Source: Burkholderia ambifaria (GTDB taxonomy: Bacteria; Pseudomonadota; Gammaproteobacteria; Burkholderiales; Burkholderiaceae). From it: a stretch of 64,000 nucleotides of DNA. Position numbers and translations under genes: made by a program. The notes below the pieces were generated by a model. It did no database searches and was not told where the DNA came from. It was given only the letters and a program-made list of their open reading frames with translations. Shown in pieces: positions 8,396 to 16,602 of the stretch (position 1 is the stretch's first letter; the number at the start of each line of letters is the position of its first letter). The stretch covers positions 124,763 through 188,762 of the forward strand of contig NZ_LKPJ01000009.1 of the NCBI RefSeq assembly GCF_001443045.1, written 5' to 3'.

Positions 8396-9122
8396 CGCGC
8401 GGCTCCCACAGCAGCGCGGCGATCAGCCCCGCGCACGCGCCGGCCGCGACGTACCACGCGCCGGGCACGGCCAGGTGGGTGGCGGCTGCGACGACGAGGC
8501 TCACGAACCACGGACGGCTCGCGCGCGCGCCCTTCCACATCCCGCGCAGCAGCACCAGAAACACGGCCGTAAACGCCATGTCGAAGCCGTACTGCTCGAC
8601 GTTGCCGATCGTCGGGCCGACCGCCGCGCCGAGCGTCGTCATCGAGATCCACGTCAGGTAGAGCCCGGAACACACGCCGGCGTAATAGGGGACGCTGATA
8701 TGCGTGGCCGAGCGCGAGCGCGCGTCGGCGAGCGACATTGCCCAGCTTTCGTCGCACATGAAGAACAGCGCGGCGAACGCGCGGCGGCGCGGCAGGCGCC
8801 GGATGTACGGCTCGAACGCCGCACCCATCAGGATGTGGCGCGAATTCACGAGGAACGACATCGCGACGATCAGTGCGATGTGCGGCGGCGACGTCCACAG
8901 ATGGATCGCGGCGAATTCCGAGCCGCCACCGAAATTCAGGCCCGTCATCATCGGGACCTCGAACAGGCTCAGCCCTTTTTGCGCGGCCTGCGCGCCGAGT
9001 ACCAGCGCGAACGGCACGAAACCCAGCATGACGGGCAGCGCCGCGCGCAATCCGCGACCCATCTCGGCGACATAGGCGGGCTTCTCGCGAAGCCCGGACG
9101 ACGTTGAAACGCTACTGCTCAT
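8385..9122 (-). CDS. azlC: AzlC-family amino acid exporter, large subunit
   Basis: This 245-residue protein has multiple membrane spans of the AzlC/YgaZ family. The N-terminal GLRAALPVMLGFVPFALVLG helix is typical. SFLVNSRHILMGAA near residue 90 and DESWAMSLAD near 125 are family landmarks. With AzlD it forms an inner-membrane exporter for branched-chain amino acids. It is divergent from an Lrp-family gene at 9241, and the 118-base gap holds an 11-bp inverted repeat, so amino-acid-responsive control by that regulator is likely. A GGAGG sequence lies close to the start. Confidence 0.9.
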   Translation of the reverse strand: MSSSVSTSSGLREKPAYVAEMGRGLRAALPVMLGFVPFALVLGAQAAQKGLSLFEVPMMTGLNFGGGSEFAAIHLWTSPPHIALIVAMSFLVNSRHILMGAAFEPYIRRLPRRRAFAALFFMCDESWAMSLADARSRSATHISVPYYAGVCSGLYLTWISMTTLGAAVGPTIGNVEQYGFDMAFTAVFLVLLRGMWKGARASRPWFVSLVVAAATHLAVPGAWYVAAGACAGLIAALLWEPRDAA

Positions 9123-9200
9123 TACTCCTCCTTGGGGAGGAGGATTGTCTGCTTTTTTGACTCGAATCGGGTTGCGTTATAGCCAGAACTTCATGAGAAT

Positions 9201-9247
9201 TTGGCATTGAACGAACGATTTTTGATTTTTTTGGAATTCAATGCCAA
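9201..9247. promoter_or_regulatory. 11-bp perfect inverted repeat, candidate Lrp-family operator
   Basis: TTGGCATTGAA at 9201-9211 and its exact reverse complement TTCAATGCCAA at 9237-9247 flank a 25-base A/T-rich spacer. The second arm covers the start codon of the Lrp-type gene, which suggests autorepression as well as control of azlCD. Lrp proteins commonly bind spaced dyads in divergent promoters. Confidence 0.55.
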
Positions 9248-9705
9248 TGAAGCTTGACGCTATCGATCGGCGGATCCTGAGCGCGCTGCAGCGCGACGGA
9301 CGCATGCAGAACGTGGAACTCGCGCACGAGGTCGGGCTGTCGCCGTCGCCGTGCCTGCGGCGCGTGCGGCTGCTCGAGGAAGCGGGCGTGATCGAGAAAT
9401 ACGTGGCCGTGCTGAATCCGGCGAAGGTCGGCAAGGGGCTGACGATCTTCACGCGCGTGTGGCTGAAGGGGCAGGACGCGGAATCCGTGAACCGCTTCGC
9501 CGAGGCCGTCCAGCAGATGCCGGAAGTGGTCGAGTGTCACCTGATGGCCGGCGACTGCGATTTCCTGCTGCGCGTGGTGGCCGCCGACATCGACGACTAC
9601 CGGCGCTTCCAGATGGAATACCTGACGCGCATTCCGGGCGTGCTGAGCGTGAAGACCGACATTCCGATGCAGAAGGTCAAGCTCACATCGGCGCTGCCGA
9701 CGTAA
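9241..9705 (+). CDS. Lrp/AsnC-family regulator, likely controls azlCD
   Basis: This 154-residue protein is full length for the family. The N-terminal HTH includes LDAIDRRILSALQRDGRM and the recognition helix region VGLSPSPCLRRVRLLEEAG. The C-terminal RAM domain carries VVECHLMAGDCDFLLRV. Start 9241 has GGA 6-8 bases upstream. A second in-frame ATG at 9247 would also give a normal family start (MKLDAIDRR). Divergence from azlCD and the dyad over its own start point to amino-acid-responsive regulation of the exporter. Confidence 0.9.
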   Translation: MPMKLDAIDRRILSALQRDGRMQNVELAHEVGLSPSPCLRRVRLLEEAGVIEKYVAVLNPAKVGKGLTIFTRVWLKGQDAESVNRFAEAVQQMPEVVECHLMAGDCDFLLRVVAADIDDYRRFQMEYLTRIPGVLSVKTDIPMQKVKLTSALPT

Positions 9706-9921
9706 CGCGGCACGAGTGCGCAACGCCGGTTCGGCGAGTCGTCACCGGCCGGTGACAATCGACCGATACACTGGCGGGACAAGCCGCTTCGCCGCGCACC
9801 GGCTGCATCACGGTGCGACTTCGATGCGCAAGCAACTAACGGTCAACCGCAAGGCGATCGGGCAGGCGCGCTGCGCGCGATGCGATCCGCCGGGCGGTGC
9901 CTTTTCTGGGGCGAGCCATTC

Positions 9922-10491
9922 ATGCAGCCATTCAACACGCCGTGGAATTCGCTGGAAATCGTCAAGCTCGTGCTCGGCGTGCTGACGCCGTTGTCGGTCG
10001 CGTGTCTCGGCTGGCTCGTCGCGCGCCGGCTGAAGCGGCTCGAGCTCGTGCAGTGGACCAACCAGCGGCTGATCGAGAAGCGGCTCACGCTGTACGACAC
10101 GGTCGCGCCGCAGCTCAATGCGCTGCTGTGCTTCTACACGTGGATCGGCTACTGGAAGGACATCTCGCCGGACGACGTGATCCGCGCGAAGCGCGAGCTG
10201 GACCGCACGTTTCACATCTACCGCTACCTGTTCGACGACGACGTGTACGACGCGTATCACACGTTCATCCACGCGCTGTTCGAGATGCATACGGGGCCGG
10301 GGCGCGACGCGCGGATCCGTTCGCTGATCCAGGCGCCGGACGGCGACCGCAGCGTGCACGGCACGTATGAATGGAAGGCGGCGTGGGCCGAGCGGTTCTC
10401 GACCGCGAACGTGACGGACAAGGCCGACGTGCTGCGGCACTACACGCGGCTGATGGAGCGGCTGCGCGTGGCGCTCGGCGCGAATCGCTGA
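9922..10491 (+). CDS. Hypothetical membrane-anchored protein
   Basis: This 189-residue protein has one N-terminal hydrophobic helix (LVLGVLTPLSVACLGWLVA, residues about 13-31) followed by a basic stop-transfer ARRLKRLE and a long soluble, helical C-terminal domain rich in Trp, Tyr and His (FHIYRYLFDDDVYDAYHTF). That domain probably faces the cytoplasm. I do not recognise the family. The ATG at 9922 is preferred over the upstream 9880 start because the earlier 14 residues look non-coding. It is convergent with nasA and has no obvious partner. Confidence 0.7.
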   Translation: MQPFNTPWNSLEIVKLVLGVLTPLSVACLGWLVARRLKRLELVQWTNQRLIEKRLTLYDTVAPQLNALLCFYTWIGYWKDISPDDVIRAKRELDRTFHIYRYLFDDDVYDAYHTFIHALFEMHTGPGRDARIRSLIQAPDGDRSVHGTYEWKAAWAERFSTANVTDKADVLRHYTRLMERLRVALGANR

Positions 10492-10571
10492 CGATTGCGC
10501 ACGCACATTGCGCGCCGGTACCGGAATTCGTGACCGGGCGGCGCGCATCGATCCTCTGTCGCGCGAGCCCG

Positions 10572-13409
10572 CTAAGACACGATCGCCTCGGCGCTCATTC
10601 GCCGCAACTCGGGTACGCACGAGCCGCACTGCGTGCCGCACTTGAGTTGCGCCTGCAAGCCCGCGAACCGCTCCGCAGGCGTCGCGGCCGCGGGGCATGC
10701 CGACAGCGCCGCACGAATCTCGCTCTCGCTGACGCCCAGGCAATTGCAAACCGCGCGGCCGCGTGCGGGTGCCGCCTGCAACGGCACGCGTCCTGCGAAC
10801 AACAGCATCCGGCCGATCGCGCCGACGCTGGTACCGCTGTCGACATAGTCGCGCAGCACGGCCGCACTGTCCTCGGTTGCGCCCGCCGCGCCCGACACGG
10901 AGAACGCGGTCAGCACGCCGTCGACCACGCGCACGCGGCGGGCGGTGCCGCGCCGTGCGTCGCCGTAGCTCATCACGTCGATCGCATGTTCGGGCAAGCC
11001 GAGCAGCGCCTCGATCTCGCGGTGCAGTGCGACGGGCACCGGCTCGTATGCCGCCGCGCGCCATGCGAGCCCGCCACCGGCGTCGGTGCCGAACGGCACG
11101 CAACTCGCATACGGGAATCGCGCGAACAGCGCACGCACCTCGCGCTGCCGCGCCAGCAGTTCGTCTGCGGCCAAGCGCGCGGCGATCAGCCAGCGCCACG
11201 GCAGGTCGGCCTTCAGCAGCTTGATCGCGGCGTGCTTCAGTTCCGGCTGGCGCGAGTGCGGGTCCAGCGCGGCCGAGGTCACCGTATTGACGCCGGCGCC
11301 GATGCGATTGCCAGCCACGCCGGACACGAACTCGTCGCCCCAGTGCATCGGCGTGAACGCCTGGCCGGGCGCGATCGCGTCGTCGGCGCGCGCGGGCAGC
11401 AGCATGCTGCCGCGGCGCGACGTCAGGTGCACGAAGTCGTGCGGGCCGATGCCCAGGCGCGCACAGTCCGCGGCGTTCAGGTCGACGCTCGGCGCCGGGG
11501 CGTGCGAGAACAGCTTCGGCACGCTGCCCGTGCGGCTGCAGCCGTGCCATTGGTCGCGCAGCCGGCCGGTGGTCAGCGCGAAGCGGAAGCGCGAATCGAC
11601 CGGTTCCGCAACCGGCTGGTACGGCGTCGCGATGAAGCGGGCGCGGCCGTCGGCGGTCGGAAACCGTCCGTCGGCATACAGCCGGGCGGCGCCGTGCGTG
11701 GCGCCCGGCGGAAAGGGCCATTGCTGCGGGCCGGTGGCTTCAAGCTGCGGCCACGACAGGCCGCCGATGTCGCAATCGCGCCCGGCCGTCGTCGCGCGAT
11801 GCTCGTTCCATACCGCTTCCGTATCCGCATACGGAAACAGCGTGGCGCGGCCCGGCGCGAGCCGTGCCTCGAGCCGTTGGCCGACCTCCGCGGCGATCCG
11901 CCAGTCCGCGCGCGCGTCGCCGTACGGTTCGACGGCTGCCCGCACGCGCGAGATGCGCCGCTCCGAGTTGGTGACGGTGCCGTCCTTCTCGCCCCACGTC
12001 GCCGCGGGCAGCAGCACGTCGGCGTACGGCGCGGTGCCGGTATGCGCATACGCATCCTGCAGCACGACGAATTCCGCGCGGGCGAGCCCCGCGCGCACGG
12101 CCGCCTGGTTCGGCAGCGAGTGAGCCGGGTTCGTGCAGACGATCCATACGGCCTTGAGATCGCCTGCGGCGAGCCGGTCGAACATCTCGACCGCGGTCAG
12201 GCCGGGCTGCGCCGGCACGTCGTCGACGCCCCACAGCCGCGCGATTTCGGCACGATCGGCGGGGTTCGCGAGATCGCGATGCGCGGACGCGAGCGTCGCC
12301 ATCCCGCCCACTTCGCGGCCGCCCATCGCGTTCGGCTGCCCGGTCAGCGAGAACGGCCCCGCGCCCGGCTTGCCGATCTGCCCGGTGGCCAGATGCAGGT
12401 TGATCAGCGCGACGTTCTTGTGCGAGCCGTCCGCCGACTGGTTCAGCCCCTGGCAGTACAGCGACAGCGACGGGCCGTCGGCGAACCAGCGCGCGGCTTT
12501 CACGATGTCGTCCGCGCGCAGCCCGCAGACCTGTGCCGCGACGGCCGGCGACCATTCGCGCACGCTGTCGCGTACCGCATCGAAGCCGTTCGTGTGCGCG
12601 TCGATGAATGCGCGGTCGAGCGAGCCGTCCCACACCAGCACGTGCAGCATCGCATTGAACAGCGCGACGTCGGTGCCGGGCTGCAGCGCGAGGTGCAGCG
12701 TCGCGTCGCTTGCGGAATCGGTTCGGCGCGGATCGGCGACGATCACCTTCATCGCCGGATTGCGCTCGCGCGCGGCTTCGAGCCGGCGGTACAGGATCGG
12801 GTGCGCGAACGCCGGGTTCGCGCCGGCGATCAGCACGGTGCCCGCGTGATCGAGATCGTCGTAGCTGCATGGCGGCGCGTCGGCACCGAGCGATTTCTTG
12901 TAGCCGACCACGGCCGAGCTCATGCACAGCCGCGAATTCGAATCGATGTTGTTGGTGCCGATCAAGCCCTTCGCGAGCTTGTTGAAGACGTAGTAATCCT
13001 CGGTCAGCAGTTGGCCGGAAATGTAGAAGCCGACCGCATCGCGGCCGTGCTGCTCGACGATCCGCGCGAAGCGCGCGGCGACGTGATCGAGTGCGTCGTC
13101 CCACGACACGCGCGTGCGCGACGCGTCGCGCGCGTGCCGCAGTTCGGGATGCGTCGCACGGGTCTGCGCATAGCGTTCGGGCGCGGCGGTCAGGTGCAGC
13201 GTGCTGCCTTTCGAACACAGCCGGCCGAAATTCGCCGGATGGTCGGGGTCGCCACGCACGCCGACGATCTTGCGCCGTCCGTCGCCATCGCCGGTCGTCT
13301 GGATGATCACGCCGCAGCCGACGCCGCAGTAGCAGCAGGTCGAATGCGTTTCGCGCAGGTCGGCGTCTTGGTGAGCGTTGCGATCGAGTACTGCTGCCAT
13401 TCCCGTCAT
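10572..13409 (-). CDS. nasA: Assimilatory nitrate reductase, large catalytic subunit
   Basis: This 945-residue Mo-bis-MGD enzyme reduces nitrate to nitrite in the cytoplasm. An N-terminal [4Fe-4S] motif (CCYCGVGCG, residues about 25-33, with a later CSKGS) is followed by molybdopterin oxidoreductase domains (NSRLCMSSAV with the Cys expected to bind Mo, then the LTGQPNAMGGREVGG region). The C-terminus carries a BFD-like [2Fe-2S] domain (CNCLGVSE ... CGTQCGSC), as in many bacterial NasA proteins. The start at 13409 overlaps the nirD stop as ATGA, implying translational coupling. An in-frame ATG at 13400 is the alternative. It is the last gene of nirB-nirD-nasA. Confidence 0.93.
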   Translation of the reverse strand: MTGMAAVLDRNAHQDADLRETHSTCCYCGVGCGVIIQTTGDGDGRRKIVGVRGDPDHPANFGRLCSKGSTLHLTAAPERYAQTRATHPELRHARDASRTRVSWDDALDHVAARFARIVEQHGRDAVGFYISGQLLTEDYYVFNKLAKGLIGTNNIDSNSRLCMSSAVVGYKKSLGADAPPCSYDDLDHAGTVLIAGANPAFAHPILYRRLEAARERNPAMKVIVADPRRTDSASDATLHLALQPGTDVALFNAMLHVLVWDGSLDRAFIDAHTNGFDAVRDSVREWSPAVAAQVCGLRADDIVKAARWFADGPSLSLYCQGLNQSADGSHKNVALINLHLATGQIGKPGAGPFSLTGQPNAMGGREVGGMATLASAHRDLANPADRAEIARLWGVDDVPAQPGLTAVEMFDRLAAGDLKAVWIVCTNPAHSLPNQAAVRAGLARAEFVVLQDAYAHTGTAPYADVLLPAATWGEKDGTVTNSERRISRVRAAVEPYGDARADWRIAAEVGQRLEARLAPGRATLFPYADTEAVWNEHRATTAGRDCDIGGLSWPQLEATGPQQWPFPPGATHGAARLYADGRFPTADGRARFIATPYQPVAEPVDSRFRFALTTGRLRDQWHGCSRTGSVPKLFSHAPAPSVDLNAADCARLGIGPHDFVHLTSRRGSMLLPARADDAIAPGQAFTPMHWGDEFVSGVAGNRIGAGVNTVTSAALDPHSRQPELKHAAIKLLKADLPWRWLIAARLAADELLARQREVRALFARFPYASCVPFGTDAGGGLAWRAAAYEPVPVALHREIEALLGLPEHAIDVMSYGDARRGTARRVRVVDGVLTAFSVSGAAGATEDSAAVLRDYVDSGTSVGAIGRMLLFAGRVPLQAAPARGRAVCNCLGVSESEIRAALSACPAAATPAERFAGLQAQLKCGTQCGSCVPELRRMSAEAIVS

Positions 13410-13804
13410 GCAGCGTGCCCTGGTGCGACGCACGCGGGTGCGCCGGATGCGTCGTCGCCGATCGCGAGCGACGCGAGTTCGCTGCGCCGGAGCAGCACGG
13501 CGTCGCCGTCGCACGCGACGCTGAACACGGGCGTACAGCCGTCGTCGGGCGGCAGCGCGCAGCCGTTGCCGAACGCGACGTTGAAGCCGTGCAGCGGGCA
13601 CGTCACCTGTTCGCCGTGCACGATGCCCTGCGACAGCGGGCCGCCGCGATGCGGACAGCGGTCGAGCAGCGCGAACACGCGGTCGCCCGCGGTGCGAAAC
13701 AGCGCGACGGGCGCGCCTTCGGGCCGCTTGACGACGCGTGCGCCGAGCGGGGGAATGTCGTCGATCCGGCAGACCGCGATCCAGTCGGGTTCGAAAGTGG
13801 TCAT
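13406..13804 (-). CDS. nirD: Nitrite reductase small subunit NirD
   Basis: This 132-residue Rieske-type protein partners NirB in NADH-dependent reduction of nitrite to ammonium. The Rieske motifs are intact here: CPHRGGPLSQG (about residues 50-60) and CPLHGFNVAFGNG (about 69-81). Many enterobacterial NirD proteins lack these Cys and His residues, so this copy may carry a [2Fe-2S] cluster. It lies 32 bases after nirB and overlaps nasA by 4 bases. Confidence 0.92.
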   Translation of the reverse strand: MTTFEPDWIAVCRIDDIPPLGARVVKRPEGAPVALFRTAGDRVFALLDRCPHRGGPLSQGIVHGEQVTCPLHGFNVAFGNGCALPPDDGCTPVFSVACDGDAVLLRRSELASLAIGDDASGAPACVAPGHAA

Positions 13805-13836
13805 CTTGAGGTTTCCTGGCGGTGGCAGTGGCGGCG

Positions 13837-16287
13837 TCAGCGGCCGGCCGTTTCGACGGCGATCGGGATGAACTGGCGCAGGTCGACCTGTGCGTCGTCG
13901 GTGTCGTGCCACGGATCGGGCTCGTCCTTCAGCGCGAACTGCAGGCGTTCCCACAGCGCCGAGCGGTTGTCGGCATCGTCGAGCACGCGCGCTTTCACGT
14001 AGTCGAGCCCGACGCGTTCGAGATAGTGCACGGTGCGCTCCAGATACCAGCCTTCCTCGCGATAGAGCTGCAGGAACGCGCCAGCATGCTCGAGCACTTC
14101 CTCGTGCGTCTTCACCTTGCAGAAGAACTGCGCAACCTCGGTCTTGATCCCGCCGTTGCCGCCGACGTAGATTTCCCAGCCGGAATCGACGCCGATCACG
14201 CCGACGTCCTTGATCCCCGATTCCGCGCAGTTGCGCGGGCAGCCCGACACAGCCAGCTTGACCTTGTGCGGCGCGTACATCCGCCACAGCGCGCGTTCGA
14301 GCTGCTGGCCCATCAGCGTCGAATCCTGCGTGCCGAAGCGGCACCATTCGGAGCCGACGCAGGTCTTCACGGTGCGCAGCGCCTTCGCATAAGCATGGCC
14401 GCTCGGCATCCCGAGGTCGTGCCATACGCCCGGCAGGTCCTCCTTCTTCACGCCGAGCAGGTCGATGCGCTGCCCGCCCGTGACCTTGACGGTCGGAATC
14501 GCATACTTGTCGACGACATCGGCGATGCGGCGCAGCTCGTCGGCGGTCGTCACGCCGCCCCACATGCGCGGCACGACCGAATAGGTGCCGTCCTTCTGGA
14601 TGTTCGCGTGCGCGCGTTCGTTGATGAAGCGCGATTGCGGATCGTCCTTCGCCTCGTGCGGCCAGGTGCTGATGCAGTAGTAGTTCAGTGCCGGGCGGCA
14701 GGTCGAGCAGCCGTTCGGCGTGCGCCATTCGAGGAAGTGCATCGCGGCCGGCACCGACAGCAGCTTGTGCTCGCGAATCGCCGAGCGCACTTCCGCATGC
14801 GTGCGGTCGGTGCAGCCGCAGACCGGCTTCGCCTTCGGCGACGCGGAATAGTCGCCGCCAAGCGTCGACATCAGGATCTGTTCGACGAGGCCCGTGCAGG
14901 AACCGCACGACGCGGATGCCTTCGTGTGCTTGCGCACGTCTTCGAGCGTGAAGAGCCCCTTCTCCTTGATCGCGCCGACGATCGTGCCCTTGCAGACGCC
15001 GTTGCAGCCGCATACCTCGGCGGTGTCGGCCATTGCCGCCGCGTGCGTGACGCCGCTGTGCCCGGTGTCGCCGAGGCTCGTCTCGCCGAACATCAGCGTG
15101 TCGCGGATGTCCGCGATGTTGCGGCCCTCGCGCAGCAGCTTGAAATACCACGCGCCGTCGGCGGTGTCGCCGTACAGGCACGCGCCGACGATCCGGTCTT
15201 CCTTGACGACGATCTTCTTGTAGACACCCGCGAGCGGATCGGACAGCGTGATGTCTTCGGTGCCTTCGCCGCCGAGGAAGTCGCCCGCGGAATAGAGATC
15301 GATGCCGGTGACCTTCAGCTTCGTCGACGTGACCGAGCCGGCGTAGCGGCCGATGCCGAATTCCGCGAGATGGTTCGCCGCGACCTTGGCCTGCTCGAAC
15401 AGCGGCGCGACGAGCCCGTACGCGATGCCGCGGTGGCTCGCGCATTCGCCGACCGCGTAGATGCGCGGGTCGTAGGTCTGCATCGTGTCGCTCACGACGA
15501 CGCCGCGATTGCAGTAGAGCCCCGTGCTTTCCGCGAGTTCGGTGTTCGGCCGGATGCCGATCGCCATCACGACGAGATCGGCTTCGATCGAATCGCCGTC
15601 GGCGAAGCGGACCGCGCGCACCCGCTTGCCGTCCGGGCCGTCGGCCTCCAGCGCGGCAGTCTGCTTCGACATCAGGAATGCCAGGCCGCGCGCTTCCAGC
15701 GACTTGCGCAGCAATTCGCCCGCGGTCGCGTCGAGCTGCCGCTCGAGCAGCGTTGGCGCGAGGTGGACGACCGTCACGTCCATGCCGCGCAGCTTCAGGC
15801 CGTTCGCGGCCTCGAGGCCGAGCAGCCCGCCACCGATCACGACCGCACGTCGATACTGCGACGATGCGTCGATCATCGCCTGCGTGTCGGCAATGTCGCG
15901 ATAGCCGAGCACGCCGTCGAGCCCGATTCCGGGGATCGGCAGCATGAATGGATTCGAGCCGGTCGCGAGCAGCAGGCGGTCGTACGGTGCCTCGGTGCCG
16001 TCGTTGGCCACCACGACCCGGCGCACGCGGTCGATCTTCACGACCTTGCGGCCGGTCAGCAGCTTCACGCCGTGCTGTTCGTACCACGCGTAATCGTTCA
16101 GGACGATCTGTTCGAGCGTCTGCTCGCCGGCCAGCACCGGCGACAGCAGGATCCGGTTGTAGTTCGGATGCGGCTCCGCGCCGAACACCGTGACGTCGTA
16201 CAGATCCGGGGCCAGCTTGAACAGTTCTTCGAGCGTGCGTACGCCCGCCATCCCGTTGCCGACCATCACCAGCTTCATCTTCCGCAT
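13837..16287 (-). CDS. nirB: Assimilatory nitrite reductase [NAD(P)H], large subunit NirB
   Basis: This 816-residue siroheme enzyme converts nitrite to ammonium. The N-terminal FAD/NAD domain starts MKLVMVGNGMAG and has a second nucleotide motif VVIGGGLLGLEAA near residue 150. BFD-like Cys clusters follow (CGCNGVCKG and CGSCTG around 420-470). The siroheme/[4Fe-4S] binding Cys residues are in KTCVGSEWCRFG and SGCPRNCAESG near 640-690. The leader upstream contains a terminator-like hairpin, so expression may depend on antitermination as known for nas leaders. It is first in nirB-nirD-nasA. Confidence 0.94.
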   Translation of the reverse strand: MRKMKLVMVGNGMAGVRTLEELFKLAPDLYDVTVFGAEPHPNYNRILLSPVLAGEQTLEQIVLNDYAWYEQHGVKLLTGRKVVKIDRVRRVVVANDGTEAPYDRLLLATGSNPFMLPIPGIGLDGVLGYRDIADTQAMIDASSQYRRAVVIGGGLLGLEAANGLKLRGMDVTVVHLAPTLLERQLDATAGELLRKSLEARGLAFLMSKQTAALEADGPDGKRVRAVRFADGDSIEADLVVMAIGIRPNTELAESTGLYCNRGVVVSDTMQTYDPRIYAVGECASHRGIAYGLVAPLFEQAKVAANHLAEFGIGRYAGSVTSTKLKVTGIDLYSAGDFLGGEGTEDITLSDPLAGVYKKIVVKEDRIVGACLYGDTADGAWYFKLLREGRNIADIRDTLMFGETSLGDTGHSGVTHAAAMADTAEVCGCNGVCKGTIVGAIKEKGLFTLEDVRKHTKASASCGSCTGLVEQILMSTLGGDYSASPKAKPVCGCTDRTHAEVRSAIREHKLLSVPAAMHFLEWRTPNGCSTCRPALNYYCISTWPHEAKDDPQSRFINERAHANIQKDGTYSVVPRMWGGVTTADELRRIADVVDKYAIPTVKVTGGQRIDLLGVKKEDLPGVWHDLGMPSGHAYAKALRTVKTCVGSEWCRFGTQDSTLMGQQLERALWRMYAPHKVKLAVSGCPRNCAESGIKDVGVIGVDSGWEIYVGGNGGIKTEVAQFFCKVKTHEEVLEHAGAFLQLYREEGWYLERTVHYLERVGLDYVKARVLDDADNRSALWERLQFALKDEPDPWHDTDDAQVDLRQFIPIAVETAGR

Positions 16288-16340
16288 TACGACGTCTCCT
16301 TGGCGTTCAGCGTGCAGGTCGCCCCGCTTGTCAAGGAGTC

Positions 16341-16368
16341 AAAAAGCAAACGGCGTGCCAATGCGCCG
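16341..16368 (-). terminator. Terminator-like hairpin in the nirB leader (candidate attenuator)
   Basis: In the 315-base gap between the transporter gene and nirB, the minus strand reads CGGCG, an 8-base loop, CGCCG, then TTTGCTTTTT, ending about 55 bases before the nirB start. Upstream in the same leader there are more dyads: one nested around 16385-16415 and one around 16436-16463 that includes TGCATTGCAATGCA. A terminator preceded by stem-loops matches the layout of nas leaders controlled by NasR/NasT-type ANTAR antiterminators. That regulator is not in this window, so the function is inferred. Confidence 0.5.
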
Positions 16369-16602
16369 GGCCGCGTCCCGGTGCAATGTGCGCCGATGGG
16401 CGCGCACCGCGTGCATGCGCGGTACGGGCTACATTGGTGCATTGCAATGCAAGTCGGTGCACCGGAGCGGCAACGATCGATTCGTCAGTTGTTTGCCGTC
16501 ACACGCGTGCAGGCGCATGCAGCACGACCGCCCGTTCGACATGTCGCCGGCGGCATGGGCCGCGCCGGTCAAGCGGGCCGATGTGGCGGCCCGCTGGGGT
16601 GC

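Noticed and set aside
10371..13871. 1166-codon plus-strand frame
   Set aside because: It is antisense to nasA and nirD, is Arg/Ala/Gly-rich without domains, and exists only because of the high G+C bias.
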